Part shown: positions 1 through 11,988 of the stretch, in pieces
How the letters are laid out: every line of letters begins with the position of its first letter
How positions within the stretch are numbered: the first letter of the stretch is position 1
Source: Datura wrightii
Lineage: Eukaryota; Streptophyta; Magnoliopsida; Solanales; Solanaceae
DNA: 64,000 bases
Direction: 5' to 3'
NCBI GenBank assembly: GCA_035772735.1
Contig: JASDFA010000007.1
Location: 71,090,501 to 71,154,500 of the forward strand
The notes under the pieces: model-generated
Database searches by the model: none
What the model was told of the DNA's origin: nothing
What the model saw: the letters and a program-made list of their open reading frames with translations, nothing else
Made by a program: the position numbers and the translations under genes

Positions 1-1252
1 GAATGTGGCCATGCTCCCCACACTCGTGTCATGCCTTCTCGATCAATGGCCTCTGAGCTAGAACAGAAACAATAGGGCAAGCCTCAAAATCTGAGCAAAT
101 AATCTGAGTACTCCCGACTGTACCTGCTAGTTAGGGAGTATTTCCTAATGGCCCTCCGACTGACACATGCATAGCCTACTGAATAGGATGCCTAGAGAAA
201 CCCTAAGGTGCTAGAGTCCGAGCAACAGAGCCATTATAAGAACCCACCCTCTGATCCTTCTTCTCGACATTCTTTGTGTGCCCTTCCTATTTCACCCACT
301 CTATATTCTTAACACACCCCACTACCTCCTAAAAGGTCTTACTTGAGGAGACCATCTGAAGGGCTGATAATTGGAGACCCACATTCAGGCCTTTAACAAA
401 TCGTTTGATCCTCTCTTCCTATATAGGAAATAAGTGTAAAGCATACCTAGATAGTGAATGGAACTGGGCCTCGTAGGCTACAACAAAAGAGCTTCCATGC
501 GCGATGGTGGTGAACTCATCCCATCTCGTATCTCTCAAGAAACAGGGTACATACTTCTCCATATATGTGGAGTAAAACTGGGTCTAGGTCAATAGTGGGG
601 ACCGTGTTGGTCTGCACTCCACAAAATCCCTCCACTAGAGCTTAGCGTCCCCCATCAACTAGAAGGTGACAAAATCCACACCATATCTCTCCACCGCACC
701 CATAGTATGGATCCACTTGTGACAATTTATAATAAACTCATAGGCGTCCTCCACCTTAGTACAGTAAAAAGTAGGAGGTTTCATCTTGGTGAACCTCCAC
801 AAAAAGTCATGCTCCTCCTTTGTCATTACAGGCCTAACCACCAACCTCGAAAACATAATTGCCTTAAAGATGTCATCAATGCCAGGAGGCACTGCAGCCG
901 CATGTTGTATTCCCGATTTCTATCCTTCAGGAGTCACTGGCGCTGCCCCATTACCCATGAGGCCACTCAGAAGGTTAAGAACCTGAGCCGAAACCTTAGA
1001 GGATGCTGGAGCGGCAAGAGCCTCTCCTTGCGTCAAAACTTCCACCTCTAGAGCCACCCTTTTCTGAACTGTGGGAGGTATCGGAGATGCTAACCTCTCC
1101 CATACTAGAGAAGGAGCGTGGGCCCCTCCTCTAGGAGCAGCGGGCCTTCGCTCGCGTCCTCGACCCCATCCTCTACTGCGGACTGCGACTGCTATTGTTG
1201 TTGTTGGCTTAGGTGCTTCTTCTCTGTTCCTATCTTCATGTATTCTCACCAT
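1..1252 (-). pseudogene. Gag N-terminal part of an old Del/Tekay-like Ty3/gypsy element (element T)
   Basis: The minus strand from an ATG at 1252 down to the window edge reads as a Ty3/gypsy Gag, the structural protein that packages element RNA. It opens with a basic, low-complexity N-terminus rich in Arg, Gly and Ala. It continues into a Gag core (positions 892 to about 250), where a Trp-rich stretch and the typical spacing of the retrotransposon Gag family can be followed. One frame holds from 1252 to 659, but in-frame stops lie at 920-922 and 659-661 and more follow, so the gene is dead. Its LTR and primer binding site lie just upstream at 1454-2990. The rest of the element is outside the window. 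The family call rests on Gag style and on the initiator-Met-type primer site. Confidence 0.7.
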
Positions 1253-1453
1253 CTATGAGAGAAATAAAGAAGAGTCAGTAGATACCAATTTGGATCACCA
1301 GATACCAACTGGAATCAAGTAATCACACGAAATGAAAGAAGGAGGGAGTTTTCCTAAAGTCCTGCAGCCTCTTGAAGATAATCTAAGGGCATCTCCATAG
1401 CGATCCGCGGTACTCTGCTACACTCGTATTACCGCAATGCGATCTACAAACCT

Positions 1454-1466
1454 GGCTCTAATACCA
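1454..1466 (-). other. Primer binding site of element T (initiator Met tRNA type)
   Basis: On the minus strand this reads TGGTATTAGAGCC, one base off the common plant retrotransposon primer site TGGTATCAGAGCC, which pairs with the 3' end of initiator Met tRNA. It lies 4 bases from the LTR terminus TGTCATGACC at 1471, the expected spacing. Confidence 0.75.
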
Positions 1467-1470
1467 ACTT

Positions 1471-2990
1471 TGTCATGACCCTAACGGCCATGATTGGCAC
1501 CTAAACTAACCCCCCCGATGGGTGAACCAACCTTTCCCAACAATTACCATGACATCAATCATTTAGAAGAAAATAATAACCTCAAAATTAAATAAAACAA
1601 CATAATTCAATTAAAATTTTCTATGTCAACCGAATTAAAAAACAAATCCAACTATAATTTCCTGAATTTGATTGTCATTGCACCATACGTCTAAGTACAT
1701 AGCTAAGAGTGATAAGTCTAGAAATTAAAAGAAACTATAATGTCTGGAGGAGTAGGACTGCCCATCTTGTGATCGCTCACCTTTCCAAAATGAAACTATT
1801 GTTTCTTAGAGGTGAGGGTGAGAAGAGCTTTCTAGATCAAATTCTGCACTCAGAAAAGAAGTACAGGAGTAGCATCACCACGAAACAAGGTACTGGTAGG
1901 TATCATCACCGACCTTACATATTAGCATATAAGAATGCAAACAACTTCATGAAATTAGTCTAAAACAGTATTCAAATACACATTACACATTCTAAGAAAT
2001 TACACTCTGCTCAGGTGCAACCGTCCTGCTTACTGGATTAGGCTCTACGAGCAGCGGTCACTTGACCGTTGTAGCTGAACAGGTCCCGCTGTAGCGTTAC
2101 TGCCCTGGGAAGTAGCTCAACTTAGCTGCACGTAGTCATTTCACCAACTATTCGCAACATCACATATCATATCATTCATTAAAAAACATGAAAGTTACTA
2201 TATCCAACACACAAAACACTGCATAACCTCATGCAATATAGGATAATTCATAACAACAATGGCACAAGGCCTATTCTAGTTTTAATTTAACTCCTTCAAT
2301 ATCAAGACTTTGCAACTTCCCCTTGTTCAGATAATAACACATAATCACCAACTCAGTTCAGCGAAATAACACTTATTCATTCCAAATTCTAACATTCTTA
2401 CAATGCATCAAATAAAAATAGAACAACATATCAATAGAGATATGCTGGGCACACGCCTGCATCATATCCCTACAACACTCCGACACTAACGTTGATGTAC
2501 ACACATGCCAGAGGGTCTTATTTCTGCCTATTTAGTGATGACCTGCAGGGGACTCTAGAAATTTATGTATTGTACCAGTGTAGTACCCGCTGCCACTCAT
2601 ATGCTCATCTAGATGCTCCCCTCGAACACGTGCTACTCAATCAATATTGCTCGTCTGGATGCTCCGCTTAGGCATGAACCTATCATCCCAGTATATTCTT
2701 ACTAACCCTAACCATTCTCACGGTAATGATATAATAGCCAAGTTCGTCATTATGACATTTAGGAGATCAACACTACCTCTCCCACTCATATAATTAAATA
2801 GTTCATTCATTCCATGAAAATAAAATGAGCACATTAACAGTTCAACACAATTCTACGTCGATTCAGTGACCATAACATATTAAGTTTATTTCAACAGTTA
2901 AATTTTAATAGGGCAATCATCATCACAAATAATGTCCATACACCAAAGAAACACATTATCATTCACAAATGTACAGGTCATTATGTAAAG
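1471..2990 (-). mobile_element. 5' LTR of element T (far end uncertain)
   Basis: The LTR terminus TGTCATGACC starts at 1471, directly beside the primer binding site. The sequence to about 2990 is AT-rich and has no coding content. Its outer end could not be fixed because it runs into the inverted-repeat region that starts near 3000. No second copy of this LTR is in the window, so the length of about 1.5 kb is an estimate. Confidence 0.5.
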
Positions 2991-3097
2991 CCTAATGATA
3001 AGTTAGTAATTTATCAATTCACTAGACTCTTAAGAATGAGCTTTAGCTTAGTTTTTGGGTCATTTAGATGAATTTTAGCCATTTTTGACTTTCATTC
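2990..3097 (+). repeat. Diverged copy of an LTR start, head-to-head with the LTR piece at 3098-3560
   Basis: This stretch resembles, with many changes, the first 100 bases of the LTR that starts at 13384 (start TGATGAGTTGGTAA). It points towards the LTR piece at 3098-3560, which runs in the opposite direction. The pair looks like a rearrangement breakpoint at the outer edge of the giant inverted repeat. Confidence 0.45.
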
Positions 3098-3560
3098 TGG
3101 AATCATCGGATACACTGGAGGTTTGCTAGTCCCAATTCATGAACCGCTGGGTATCTTATATGAGCCATCACTCAACTCTAGTGAGCATCGGCGGTTCTTC
3201 TTGCGTTTAGCAGATACCAATTCATGAACCGCCAGATCTTTATGCTTCTTTCTAGAAAACTGGGAGTCTTTCAGCGACTGGACCAGCGAGTCATCGTTGG
3301 CAACTTGCGATTCACTGATGGCATTTTTCCTCAGGGCAGTGATAATTGGCCTTTGGCCAGCGTCTTCGCTGGTTTTCATCGATGGACCGCCGATTTTTTC
3401 TCACTTCCTTCTTTTTTATCTATTTTTGTTCTTTTCTACACATTTATGCATCGGCACACAAATAAAGTAAAAAGGGCATAAAATCCATATAATCAACTCA
3501 AAAACTAAGCAAAAACTCAAGTATAAGAGCCTAATGAGTTGGTAAATTACCAACTCATCA
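3098..3560 (-). mobile_element. LTR fragment with palindromic terminus (left copy)
   Basis: On the minus strand the fragment begins at 3560 with TGATGAGTTGGTAA, part of a perfect 12+1+12-base palindrome at 3534-3558. It matches 13384-13849 in opposite orientation. It carries short repeats of the type CGGCGGTT / AACCGCCG. There is no coding content; the several small open frames here are by-products of GC-rich repeats. Confidence 0.55.
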
Positions 3561-4918
3561 ATTAAATTCTGATAATGATGCTTAGCGGCCTAGGATGTTC
3601 CTTTTACCCTACATTTTGATATGACTGTGTGTGCTCTGGGGACAATGCACTGTTTAAGTGTTAGGTGGAGGAAAGATTCCTGTTTGTTCTTTAATTGCTA
3701 CTATAAGCCGTGCTCATTCCTGTATTAGTAGCTTTATGATTTGTTAGGTCTTGGTCTGTAATAGCTAGTATGATGATGATGACTTGTGATGCCTTGGGAT
3801 GTTAGGTACTCTATTTGATCTCTAGTTTTTAGTTTAGCTTAAAAAATTTAGTTGTTGTTGGTCAAGGGTAAGTATATTCATTGAGCTTTATTTGAAAAAA
3901 AACTCTAAAATTGGCATATCACATGCGACCTTCATTTTTTCATATGGCATAGATTCTTTTTTGAAGGGGAGTCCTTTGAATTGGGTAAATTTTATTTTGT
4001 AGGAGTCATTGTAGTTGCAGATTAGTGACCCTTCCCTATGATTGATGGATGACGACTGTCTTAAAGAAATTTGGTCACGTTTTTACTTTCTAGGATTGAG
4101 TCATATATCATCCACTTGTGTGCTTTGAATGCATAAGTAAGGAATCTATGACAGACATACATAGCTCTTTAATTTGACTTAAAAAATTATTCTAAAGGCT
4201 TAATAATGAACAATGTCATTCAATATGATTGTGTAAACGTGTAGCTATAGGGAGCCGAATAGACTCTTGATTCCATGAGAGCTGAGTTGCATTGTCTTGT
4301 TTGTACATATTGTAGAATCTAGAACTTGCCTTAGTGTATGTAAGATAATTAATTGTTAGAAAGCTAGGATATGATCAAGGCATTTCTTTGAAAAATCCAA
4401 GTTTTTTCCCATGTTTGTTTTACCTTCCTGTACATTCTCCCTAGTTAACCCCTTTTAAGCCATAAAGCCTTATTCTTTCTTATCCACGAAACTGGCTTAA
4501 TCCATTTCTTTTTGAGACCTTAGACTTGTTGATCAAAGTAGTCTTAAGCACTTTGAGACTTAAAAAGTAAAGGTCCACCGAAGCATAATGTTAAGGAAAA
4601 ATAAAGATTATGGTAAGAGAAGAAAAAAATTTAAAAAAGAGGTGCCCACAGAATTATGTTGTCTACTTGCTACTAGAACAATGAAAGATAGAGCTTTAAT
4701 TGCCAAATTCCTATTGATTCTATAAGCAAATACTAGCAGTCAAGTAGTGAAAAAGGGGCATGAGAAGAAAAGAAAGAAAAAGGGTGAACAAGCAAGAGAA
4801 AGGTGGTAGACTTGAAAAATGGAAAATGTCTTAAAATTGCTTAGGGCGATAGTCACTATTAAATAAATATCATTCCTACCCATCCCTTAGCCGATATTAC
4901 AACCAAGGAAAGACCTTG
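3561..4918 (+). other. Non-coding leader/3' region of an Athila/Tat-like element (left copy)
   Basis: No coding sequence is visible. The stretch contains a motif close to 'ggggacaatgcactgttta' and the phrase around 4040-4060 that also occurs near 24665-24700 (opposite strand) inside E1, which places it as the region between the last gene and the LTR of an Athila/Tat-like element. Its mirror copy is 11989-13383. Confidence 0.5.
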
Positions 4919-7255
4919 TGTACACCCTGGAAGCCCAAAGATCTGACCTGGGAGTTAAAATGGAGAAAAATTAAAATTTTGCATTAGGTATCAGAATGGG
5001 TCATGAGGTGACCCGTGGGAGCAGCCGACGAGTCGTGATGTGACTCATGGTGAGGCCCAGAAGATGATTTTGAAATTTGGAAAGTTGACTCGCCATGGAC
5101 ATGACCACGAGTCTTGGTTAGGCCCCACGACTCGTTAGATCAGTCGTGTAGAGTGGTGATTGAGGAAAGAGGAAGAAGATGACAGTGTACCTAACGGAAG
5201 GACCCCATGATTCGTGGTCAGTCACCACGAATCAAGGGGAGGATCGTGAGAAACGTGGTGAAGTAAAATAAAAATCCATGGCAGTGTACATAACGAGTGG
5301 TGACCACAACCAGTGATGAATCGTGAAGTCTCCCGTTGCGAGCCCAGATGATCCGATAAGTAGTGTACTCAACGGATGACTCCACAAGTCGTGGCCCATG
5401 ATGATGAGTCGTTAGGTCTCTTGTGGAACCAACTAGCAGTTATTTTTCGCGAATTTAGTAAAGGCTTTTTAGTAATTCATACGATCTTAAGGCCTAAATT
5501 ACATCGTTTTGAGTTGTGAATGATGCCTTTTAAGAGGGTTAAGTTCATTTTAGGCCATTTACATTCATGCATGCAAGGTAGAAGGTGAGAGAGGGTGATC
5601 AAGCTGATTCTTCTTCAAATTCTTTTTAATTCCGCTTGGGCAATCAGATAAGTGTAAGAATCAGCCTCAATCAGGTACGTAGGGTTATGAATGGGTGATT
5701 CCTTTCACATCCATTCCCAATACCTCTCCAAAACATGAATTTCCTATGTCTAATCTATGGGGTTTAACTCAATGCATGATATTCCTAAACTCTCTACATG
5801 GGTATGATTTAAATATGTTTCTACTATTGAATTATGAAGAATAGGCAAGTTTTATAATATTTTCAATTAAAATCATGTTTCAAGTTTCATGAATTAAAAA
5901 GCCCATTGATGAAAAGTTTATGAAATATGAGATTTGAGATGAATGTATGATTATGTTGAGATGTTATGATGAATAGAATGTTTTCAAGCTACCCATGTTT
6001 ATAATCATGTTTTCGATGTGAATTGACTATTTTCAAGCATGAGAAAGTATTGGGCAATGCCCACATGTTCAAGTATGATTTATGATTTCCCTAAATTGAG
6101 CTTACCATATGGTTTTGGAGCGAAGACTCCCAATTATCTTTCAGCTTGTGGTATGTTTTGAGTTAAAGATTCTCATATGAATGATTTAGCCTTGAGATGT
6201 ATTTGATTATTGAACTTCTTCAATAGACGATGTTGAGCTTTGTTGAGAAACGATGGAGAGCATATGCATGTTTTTGGGAGTAGTGTCTAGCACCGAGTAG
6301 GCTAAGGGTCAATCACCCAATGCCTCAAAACTACGCGCCAACATAGGTTTATACTTATATGTATTACTTTAGGACCTCCTTTGTAAGCTATCCCCATCCC
6401 TATTTGTCCCACAAGCTTGATATCGATATCATGATATCGTCCCTAGCCGTGGTAAGGCTTTGGACCACTCTACCCACTTGAATGTGATAGTTGGGACCAT
6501 GTAAGCTCTATCATGGTATGTCGGTTAAAAGTAGTCCCCCGTTGTTGCTCATCATTTCAGTTATGCATGCTATCATACATGAGATTAATCGTCTATATAT
6601 GTTCTAATGCAGGTTTGGCTCAATGTCTAGTTTTACTCACGACTATCAGATTTCAGCTTTGAGTCAATCGATTTAGTTATGATGTTATATTATGTTATGA
6701 TGAGATCATGATTTCAGAAAGAATGCATGCAAGCCCTACTCTCAGATTCTTATTGTTAATGTTTTACATTATGCATGTTCTTAAATGATTTTACTTAAGC
6801 GGTTTTACTTACCTTTCATACACGGTACATTCCATGTACTGATCGTATACTCTATGTTGTATCATTACATGATACAGGACCCGGCTCCCAGGCTCATCCC
6901 CGTTCATAGTCAGTATTCAGAGTTAGCATCTTACATTGTGGGTGAGTTCTCATATACTGAGGACTAGACTTATTCATACTTTCTCTATGTATTTTTAGTT
7001 TCAGCTTTGTTGAGTTAGTTGGGGTATTGCCCCATCAACACGTCATGTTTAGAGGCTTTTCAGACAAAGGGTGTATTCAGCTTCAGATTGTGTATTTTGA
7101 TATTATGTTTAATTTAGACTTCCGATGTGATTATCTTGTTGATTTTTCAGTCTTATTAGTCGAGTTAGATGTTTGCTTATGCCATGGGTCGACTTGGAAT
7201 CTCTCGGGACTCCTTCTCCCATGTTGCGATTTGAGTCTTCGTTCAAGTCGTGACA
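4919..7255 (+). mobile_element. Del-type LTR (2337 bp), left copy in the inverted repeat
   Basis: The LTR starts TGTACACCCTGGAAG at 4919 and ends GTCGTGACA at 7255, followed after 4 bases by a primer binding site. Related LTRs of the same build occur at 9641-11988, 19761-32013 (solo, interrupted) and 40565-54587 (solo, interrupted). A cluster of short dyads of the type CACGA-C-TCGTG lies at about 5030-5410. The flank before it (CCTTG) is mirrored, not repeated, after the right-hand copy, so it is part of the duplicated arm rather than one end of a single insertion across the centre. Confidence 0.85.
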
Positions 7256-7259
7256 AACT

Positions 7260-7271
7260 TGGTATCAGAGC
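7260..7271 (+). other. Primer binding site (initiator Met tRNA type), left arm
   Basis: The sequence TGGTATCAGAGC follows the LTR end GTCGTGACA by 4 bases. It is the usual primer site of Del/Tekay and many other plant LTR elements. Confidence 0.85.
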
Positions 7272-7461
7272 AATAGGTTTGAAGTGTCCTAGGGTGTTTG
7301 AAAGCCGCGTTAAGTAAAGTCTTTTTCATGGGTGTGAAGCGCACCACACTTATGATGAAGAGGCTACAAAACATTTAGGAAATGTTCCCTTCTTTCAAGA
7401 ATCTTGTGTGATGAAAAGTCTCGTTGTCCTTCTAATTCGTGCTATTTGCGATTGCAAAATC

Positions 7462-7790
7462 ATGGCTCCCCAAAAAGGTAAATGGTAGGAGGAATAGGAA
7501 TGGAGAAGGCCACAAGGATGGCAATGGAAATGGGCACTTGTAGGCCCCACTATTCCAGAAGCACCAGGCACTGCAGCCGGTTGCCCATGCTGAGTTTCGA
7601 GTAGCTATTCAGATTCTCGCACAGGCCTTGACCTCTTAGGTCAATCAGCAGGCAGTTGCGCATGTTCCGCAAAATGGTAATGCGGTGACGGATCAGATGT
7701 CCCAGGAAAGGATCTCATAATCGGATTTGATATCTTCAGACAACTCAAGGATTGACTCCACATTGGAGCCTATGGAATAGCGTTCAAAAA
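7462..7790 (+). pseudogene. Gag start remnant of a Del-type element, left arm
   Basis: After a leader of about 200 bases there is an ATG at 7462 followed by a Gly/Asn/Arg-rich stretch and then a short Gag N-terminal segment. Stops appear within the first 20 codons and the sequence breaks off into pararetroviral sequence near 7790. The mirror copy (minus strand, from 9431) is equally broken. Confidence 0.55.
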
Positions 7791-7794
7791 GCAG

Positions 7795-8345
7795 TTCAAG
7801 CCATACTCAGAAGTCTCACGCTTATTCCAGATCACGGAAGATGAACAAATTAGAGAAATCGAGCAACAGCTGATGGAACATTCATGTGCTGAATCTCATA
7901 AGGAGTTCATTAAGAAATGTCGCAACCCACTATGGCTGAATGAAGAATTCTTCATCAAACCCCATTCAAGAAGAATGAAAACATCAACCCAACCAAGGCA
8001 AGCCATTCTAGCATGAATCCAGAGCACCTTCAACTTGCAAAGAAGGAGTGCACTGAACTCATGGAGTTTTGACAGATCGAGCTGTCTGATTCTCAATGGG
8101 CATGTGAAGATTTCTATGTCAACAAGAGAGCTGAGCAGACAAGAGGTACACTTAGATTAGTCATAAACTACAAGCCACTCAACTATTTCCTCCAAGATAA
8201 TAAATTTCCTATACCTAATAGGCTTACCCTATTTTCACACTTAGCCAAAGCTAGATATTTTTCCAAGTTTGATCTCAAATCTGGATTTTGGCAATTGGGG
8301 ATACATCCTGAGGAAAGACCAAAAACAGAATTTTGTATTCCTGAT
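7795..8345 (+). pseudogene. Endogenous pararetrovirus (Caulimoviridae-type) reverse-transcriptase fragment, left copy
   Basis: The plus strand encodes the N-terminal half of a reverse transcriptase of the plant pararetrovirus type, recognised by the short motif FSKFDLKSGF and by the spacing of the preceding Tyr/Asn-rich block. At least one in-frame stop (about 8070) breaks it. The catalytic D-D box region is absent because the fragment ends abruptly at a copia-like LTR piece near 8345. The other pararetroviral genes are missing. It is a dead relic copied into both arms of the inverted repeat. A Ty3/gypsy reverse transcriptase was considered, but the motif context differs clearly from the gypsy copies elsewhere in this window. 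Confidence 0.7.
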
Positions 8346-8416
8346 CAACACTTATTTACATGGCCTGATAAAGACAAATCTGGCACGCTTATTAAAACAA
8401 ACTCATCTACAAAGCC

Positions 8417-8480
8417 TAATAACAACAGATGCCTAATAAACCAAACGGCCAAAAAAACAGCTAGCCTAATATGCACAAGG
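8417..8480. other. Spacer of the giant inverted repeat
   Basis: About 64 bases lie between the arms. The bases from about 8345 to 8490 match, in opposite orientation, the start of the copia-like LTR at about 14226-14372, so the centre of the palindrome lies within a piece of that LTR family. Confidence 0.75.
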
Positions 8481-8547
8481 AAGCCTTGTAGATTGTTTAA
8501 TTAAGTGTGCCAGATTTGTCTTTATCAGGCCATGTAAATAAGTGTGC

Positions 8548-9110
8548 ATCAGGAATGCAAAATCCTATTTTTGTTCTTTCGTCAGGATGTATCCCCAATT
8601 TCCAAAATCCACATTTGAGATCAAACTTGGAAAAATATCTAGCTTTGGCTAAGTGTGAAAATAGGGTAAGCCTATTACGTATAGGGAATTTATTATCTTG
8701 GAGGAAATAGTTGAGTGGCTTGTAGTTTATGACTAATCTAAGTTTACCTCTTGTCTGCTCAGCTCTCTTGTTGACATAGAAATCTTCACATGCCCATTGA
8801 GAATCAGACAGCTCGATCAGTCAAAACTCCATGAGTTCAGTGCACTCCTTCTTTGTAAGATGAAGGTGCTCTGGATTCATGCCAGAATGGCTTGCCTTGG
8901 TTGGGTTGATGTTTTCATTCTTCTTGAATGGGAGTTTGATGAAGAATTCTTCAGTCAGCCAGAGTGGGTTGTGACATTTCTTCATGAACACCTTATGAGA
9001 TTCAGCACATGAATGTTCCATCAACTGTTGCTCGATTTCTCTGATTTGTTCATCTTACGTGATTTGGAATAAGTGTGAGACTTCTGAGTATGTCTTGAAC
9101 TACTTTTTAA
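8548..9110 (-). pseudogene. Endogenous pararetrovirus (Caulimoviridae-type) reverse-transcriptase fragment, right copy
   Basis: This is the mirror copy of the fragment at 7795-8345, on the minus strand. It shows the same reverse-transcriptase block and the same truncation at the copia-like LTR piece. A stop follows the segment 9024-8821, and substitutions differ from the left copy. It cannot encode a working enzyme. Confidence 0.7.
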
Positions 9111-9129
9111 ATGCTATTCCATAGGCTCA

Positions 9130-9431
9130 ACTGTGGAGTCGGTCCTTGAGTTGTCTAAAGATATCAAATTTGATTATGAGATCCTTTCCTAGGACATATG
9201 ACCCGCCGCCGCATTACCATTTTGCGGAACATGCGCAACTGCCTGCTGATTGACCTGAGCGATCAAGGCCTGCACGAGAATCTGAATAGTTGCTCGAAAC
9301 TCAGCATGGGAAACCGGCTGCAGTGCCTAGTGCTCCTGGACTAGTGGGGCCTACTAGTTCCCGTTTCTGTTGCCATCCTCGTGGCCTTCTCCATTCTCAT
9401 TCCTCCTACCATTTATCCTTTGGGGATCCAT
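9130..9431 (-). pseudogene. Gag start remnant of a Del-type element, right arm
   Basis: The minus-strand ATG at 9431 begins a short basic, Asn/Gly/Arg-rich stretch that stops at 9354-9356. Its leader holds the same short upstream reading frame as the left arm. It is the mirror of 7462-7790. Confidence 0.5.
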
Positions 9432-9624
9432 GATTTTGCAATTGCGAATAGCACGAATTAGAAGGATAGGGATACTTTTCATCGCACAATATAGATCTTG
9501 AAAGAAGGGAACATTTCCTAAGTGTTTTGTAGCCTCTTTGTCATAAGTGTGGTGCATTTCACACCTATGAAAAAGACTCTACTTAATGCGGATTTCAAAC
9601 ACCCTAGGACACTTCAAACCTATT

Positions 9625-9636
9625 GCTCTGATACCA
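9625..9636 (-). other. Primer binding site (initiator Met tRNA type), right arm
   Basis: On the minus strand this reads TGGTATCAGAGC, 4 bases from the LTR end at 9641. It mirrors 7260-7271. Confidence 0.85.
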
Positions 9637-9640
9637 AGTT

Positions 9641-11988
9641 TGTCACGACCCGAATGAAGACCCTAATTACAACATGGGACAAGGAGCCCCGAGAGATTCC
9701 AAGTCGACCCATGACATAAGCACACATCTAGCTCGATTAATAAGACTGAAGAATGAACAAGATAGTCACAGCGAAAGTCTAAATTAAACATAACATCATA
9801 ATACACAATCTGAAGCTGAATACATCCTTTGTCTGAAAAGCCTCTAAACATGACGAGTTGATGGGACAATACCCCAACTAACTCAACAAAGCTGAAACTT
9901 AAAATACATAGAGAAAGTCTGAATAAGTCTAGTCCTCAGGGTATGAGAACTCACCCACAATGTAAGATGCTAACTCTGAATACTGACTTCGAACGGGGCT
10001 GAGCGTGGGAGCCGGGTCCTGTGTCATGAAACGATACAGCATAGAGTATATAGTCAGTACATGGAATGTACCGTGTGTGGAAGGTAAGTAAAACTGCTTA
10101 AGTAAGTAAAATCATTTAAGAACATGAATAATGTAAAACATTAACAATAAGAATCTGAGAGTAGGGCTTGCATGCATTCTTTATGAAATCATGATCTCAT
10201 CATAACATAATATAACATCATAACTGAATCAATTGACTCAAAGATGAAATCTGATAGTCGTGAGTAAAACTGAACATTGAGTCAAAACTGCATTAGAACA
10301 TATATAGATGATTAAATCTCATGTATGATAACATGCATAACTGAAATCATGAGGAACAATAGGAGACTTGTCTTTTAACCGATAAACCATGATAGAGATT
10401 ACGTGGTCTCAACTATCACACTCAAGTGGGTAGAGCCGTCCAAAGCCTTACCACGGCTAGGGACGATATCATGATATCGATATCAAGCTCGTGGGACAAA
10501 TAGGGATGGGGATAGCTCACAAAGGAGGTCCTAAAGTAATGCATATAAGTATAAACCTACGTTGGCATGTAGTTTTGAGGCATAGGGTGATTGACCCTTA
10601 GCCTACTCGGTGCTAGACACTACTCCCAAAAACATGAATATGCTCTCCATCGTTTTCAACAAAGCTCAACATCGTCTATTGAAGAAGTTCAATAATCAAA
10701 TACATCTCAAGGCTAAATCATTCATATGAGAAGCTTTAACTCAAAACATACCACAAACTGAAAGATAATTGGGAGTCTTCGCTCCAAAACCATATGTAAG
10801 CTCAATTTGGGAAATCATAAATCATACTTGAACATGTGGGTATTACCCAATTTCTCATGCTTGAAAATACTCAATTCACATCGGAAACATGATTATAAAC
10901 ATGGGTAGCTTGAAAACATTCTTTTCATCATAACATCTTAGCATAATCATACATGTATCTCAAATCTCATCTTTCATAAACTTTTCATCGATGGGCTTTT
11001 CAATTCAAAAAACTTGAAACATGATTTTAATTGAAAATATTATAAAACTTGCCCATGCTTCATATCAATAGTAGAAACATATTTAAATCATACCCATGTA
11101 GAGAGTTTAGGAATATCATGCATTGAGTTAAACCTCATAGATTAGACAAAGGAAATTCATGTTTTCGAGAGGGATTGGGCATGGCTGTGAAAGGAACCAC
11201 ACATTCATAACCCTACATACCTGATTGAGGCTGATTCTTACACTTATCTAATTGCCCAAGAGGAATTGAAAAGAATTTAAAGAAGAATAAGCTTGATTAC
11301 CCTCTCTCACCTTCTACCTTGCATGCATGAATGTAAATGGCCTAAAATGAACTTAACCCCCTTAAAAAACATCATTCATAACTCAAAATGACGTAGTTTA
11401 GGCCTTAAGATCTTATGAATTACGAAAAAACCTCTACTAAATTCGCAAAAAATAACTGCCAGTTGGTCCCAAAAGGGACCTAATGACTCGTCATCATGGG
11501 CCACGACTCGTGGAGTCGTCCGTTGAGTACACTGCTTATCAGATCATCTGGGCTCGCCATGGGAGGCTTCACAATTCGTCATTGGGCGAGCATGACTCAT
11601 GGTCACCACTCGTTATGTACACTGCCATGGATTTTTATTTTACTTCACCACGTTGCTCACGACCCTCCCCTTGATTCGTGGTGACTGACCATGAATCATG
11701 GGGCCCTTCCATTAGGTAAACTGTCATCTTCTTCCTCTTTCCTCAATCACCACTCTCCATGACTGACCTAACGAGTTGTGGGGCCTGACCATGACTTGTG
11801 GTCATGTCCGTAGGGAGTCAACTTTTCAAATTTCAAAATCATCTTCTGGGCCTCACCACGAGTCACATCACTACTCGTGGGCTGCTCCCACGGGTCACCT
11901 CATGACCCGTTCTGATACCTAATGCAAAATTTTAATTTTTCTCCGTTTTAACTCTTGGGTCTGATCTTTGGGCTTCCGGGGTATAACA
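9641..11988 (-). mobile_element. Del-type LTR (2348 bp), right copy in the inverted repeat
   Basis: On the plus strand it runs from TGTCACGACC at 9641 to GGGGTATAACA at 11988. It mirrors 4919-7255 with scattered differences. The dyad cluster of the type CACGA-C-TCGTG is at about 11480-11910. Confidence 0.85.

Larger units (their letters stand above)
3095..8416 (+). repeat. Left arm of a giant inverted repeat (about 5.3 kb)
   Basis: Read backwards and complemented, this stretch matches 8481-13852 along its whole length. Matching landmarks are: the outer edge at about 3098 and 13849; the 25-base palindrome at 3534 and 13386; the LTR ends at 4919 and 11988 with mirrored flanks (CCTTG before 4919, CAAGG after 11988); the LTR ends at 7255 and 9641; the primer sites at 7260 and 9625; and the pararetroviral fragment on each side of the centre. 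The arms differ by scattered substitutions and small indels, so they are not a simple copy made by assembly. The spacer is about 64 bases (8417-8480). Confidence 0.9.

Noticed and set aside
7795..8345. An active or inducible pararetrovirus
   Set aside because: Only a short part of the reverse transcriptase is present, with a stop and abrupt ends, and no other viral gene is seen.
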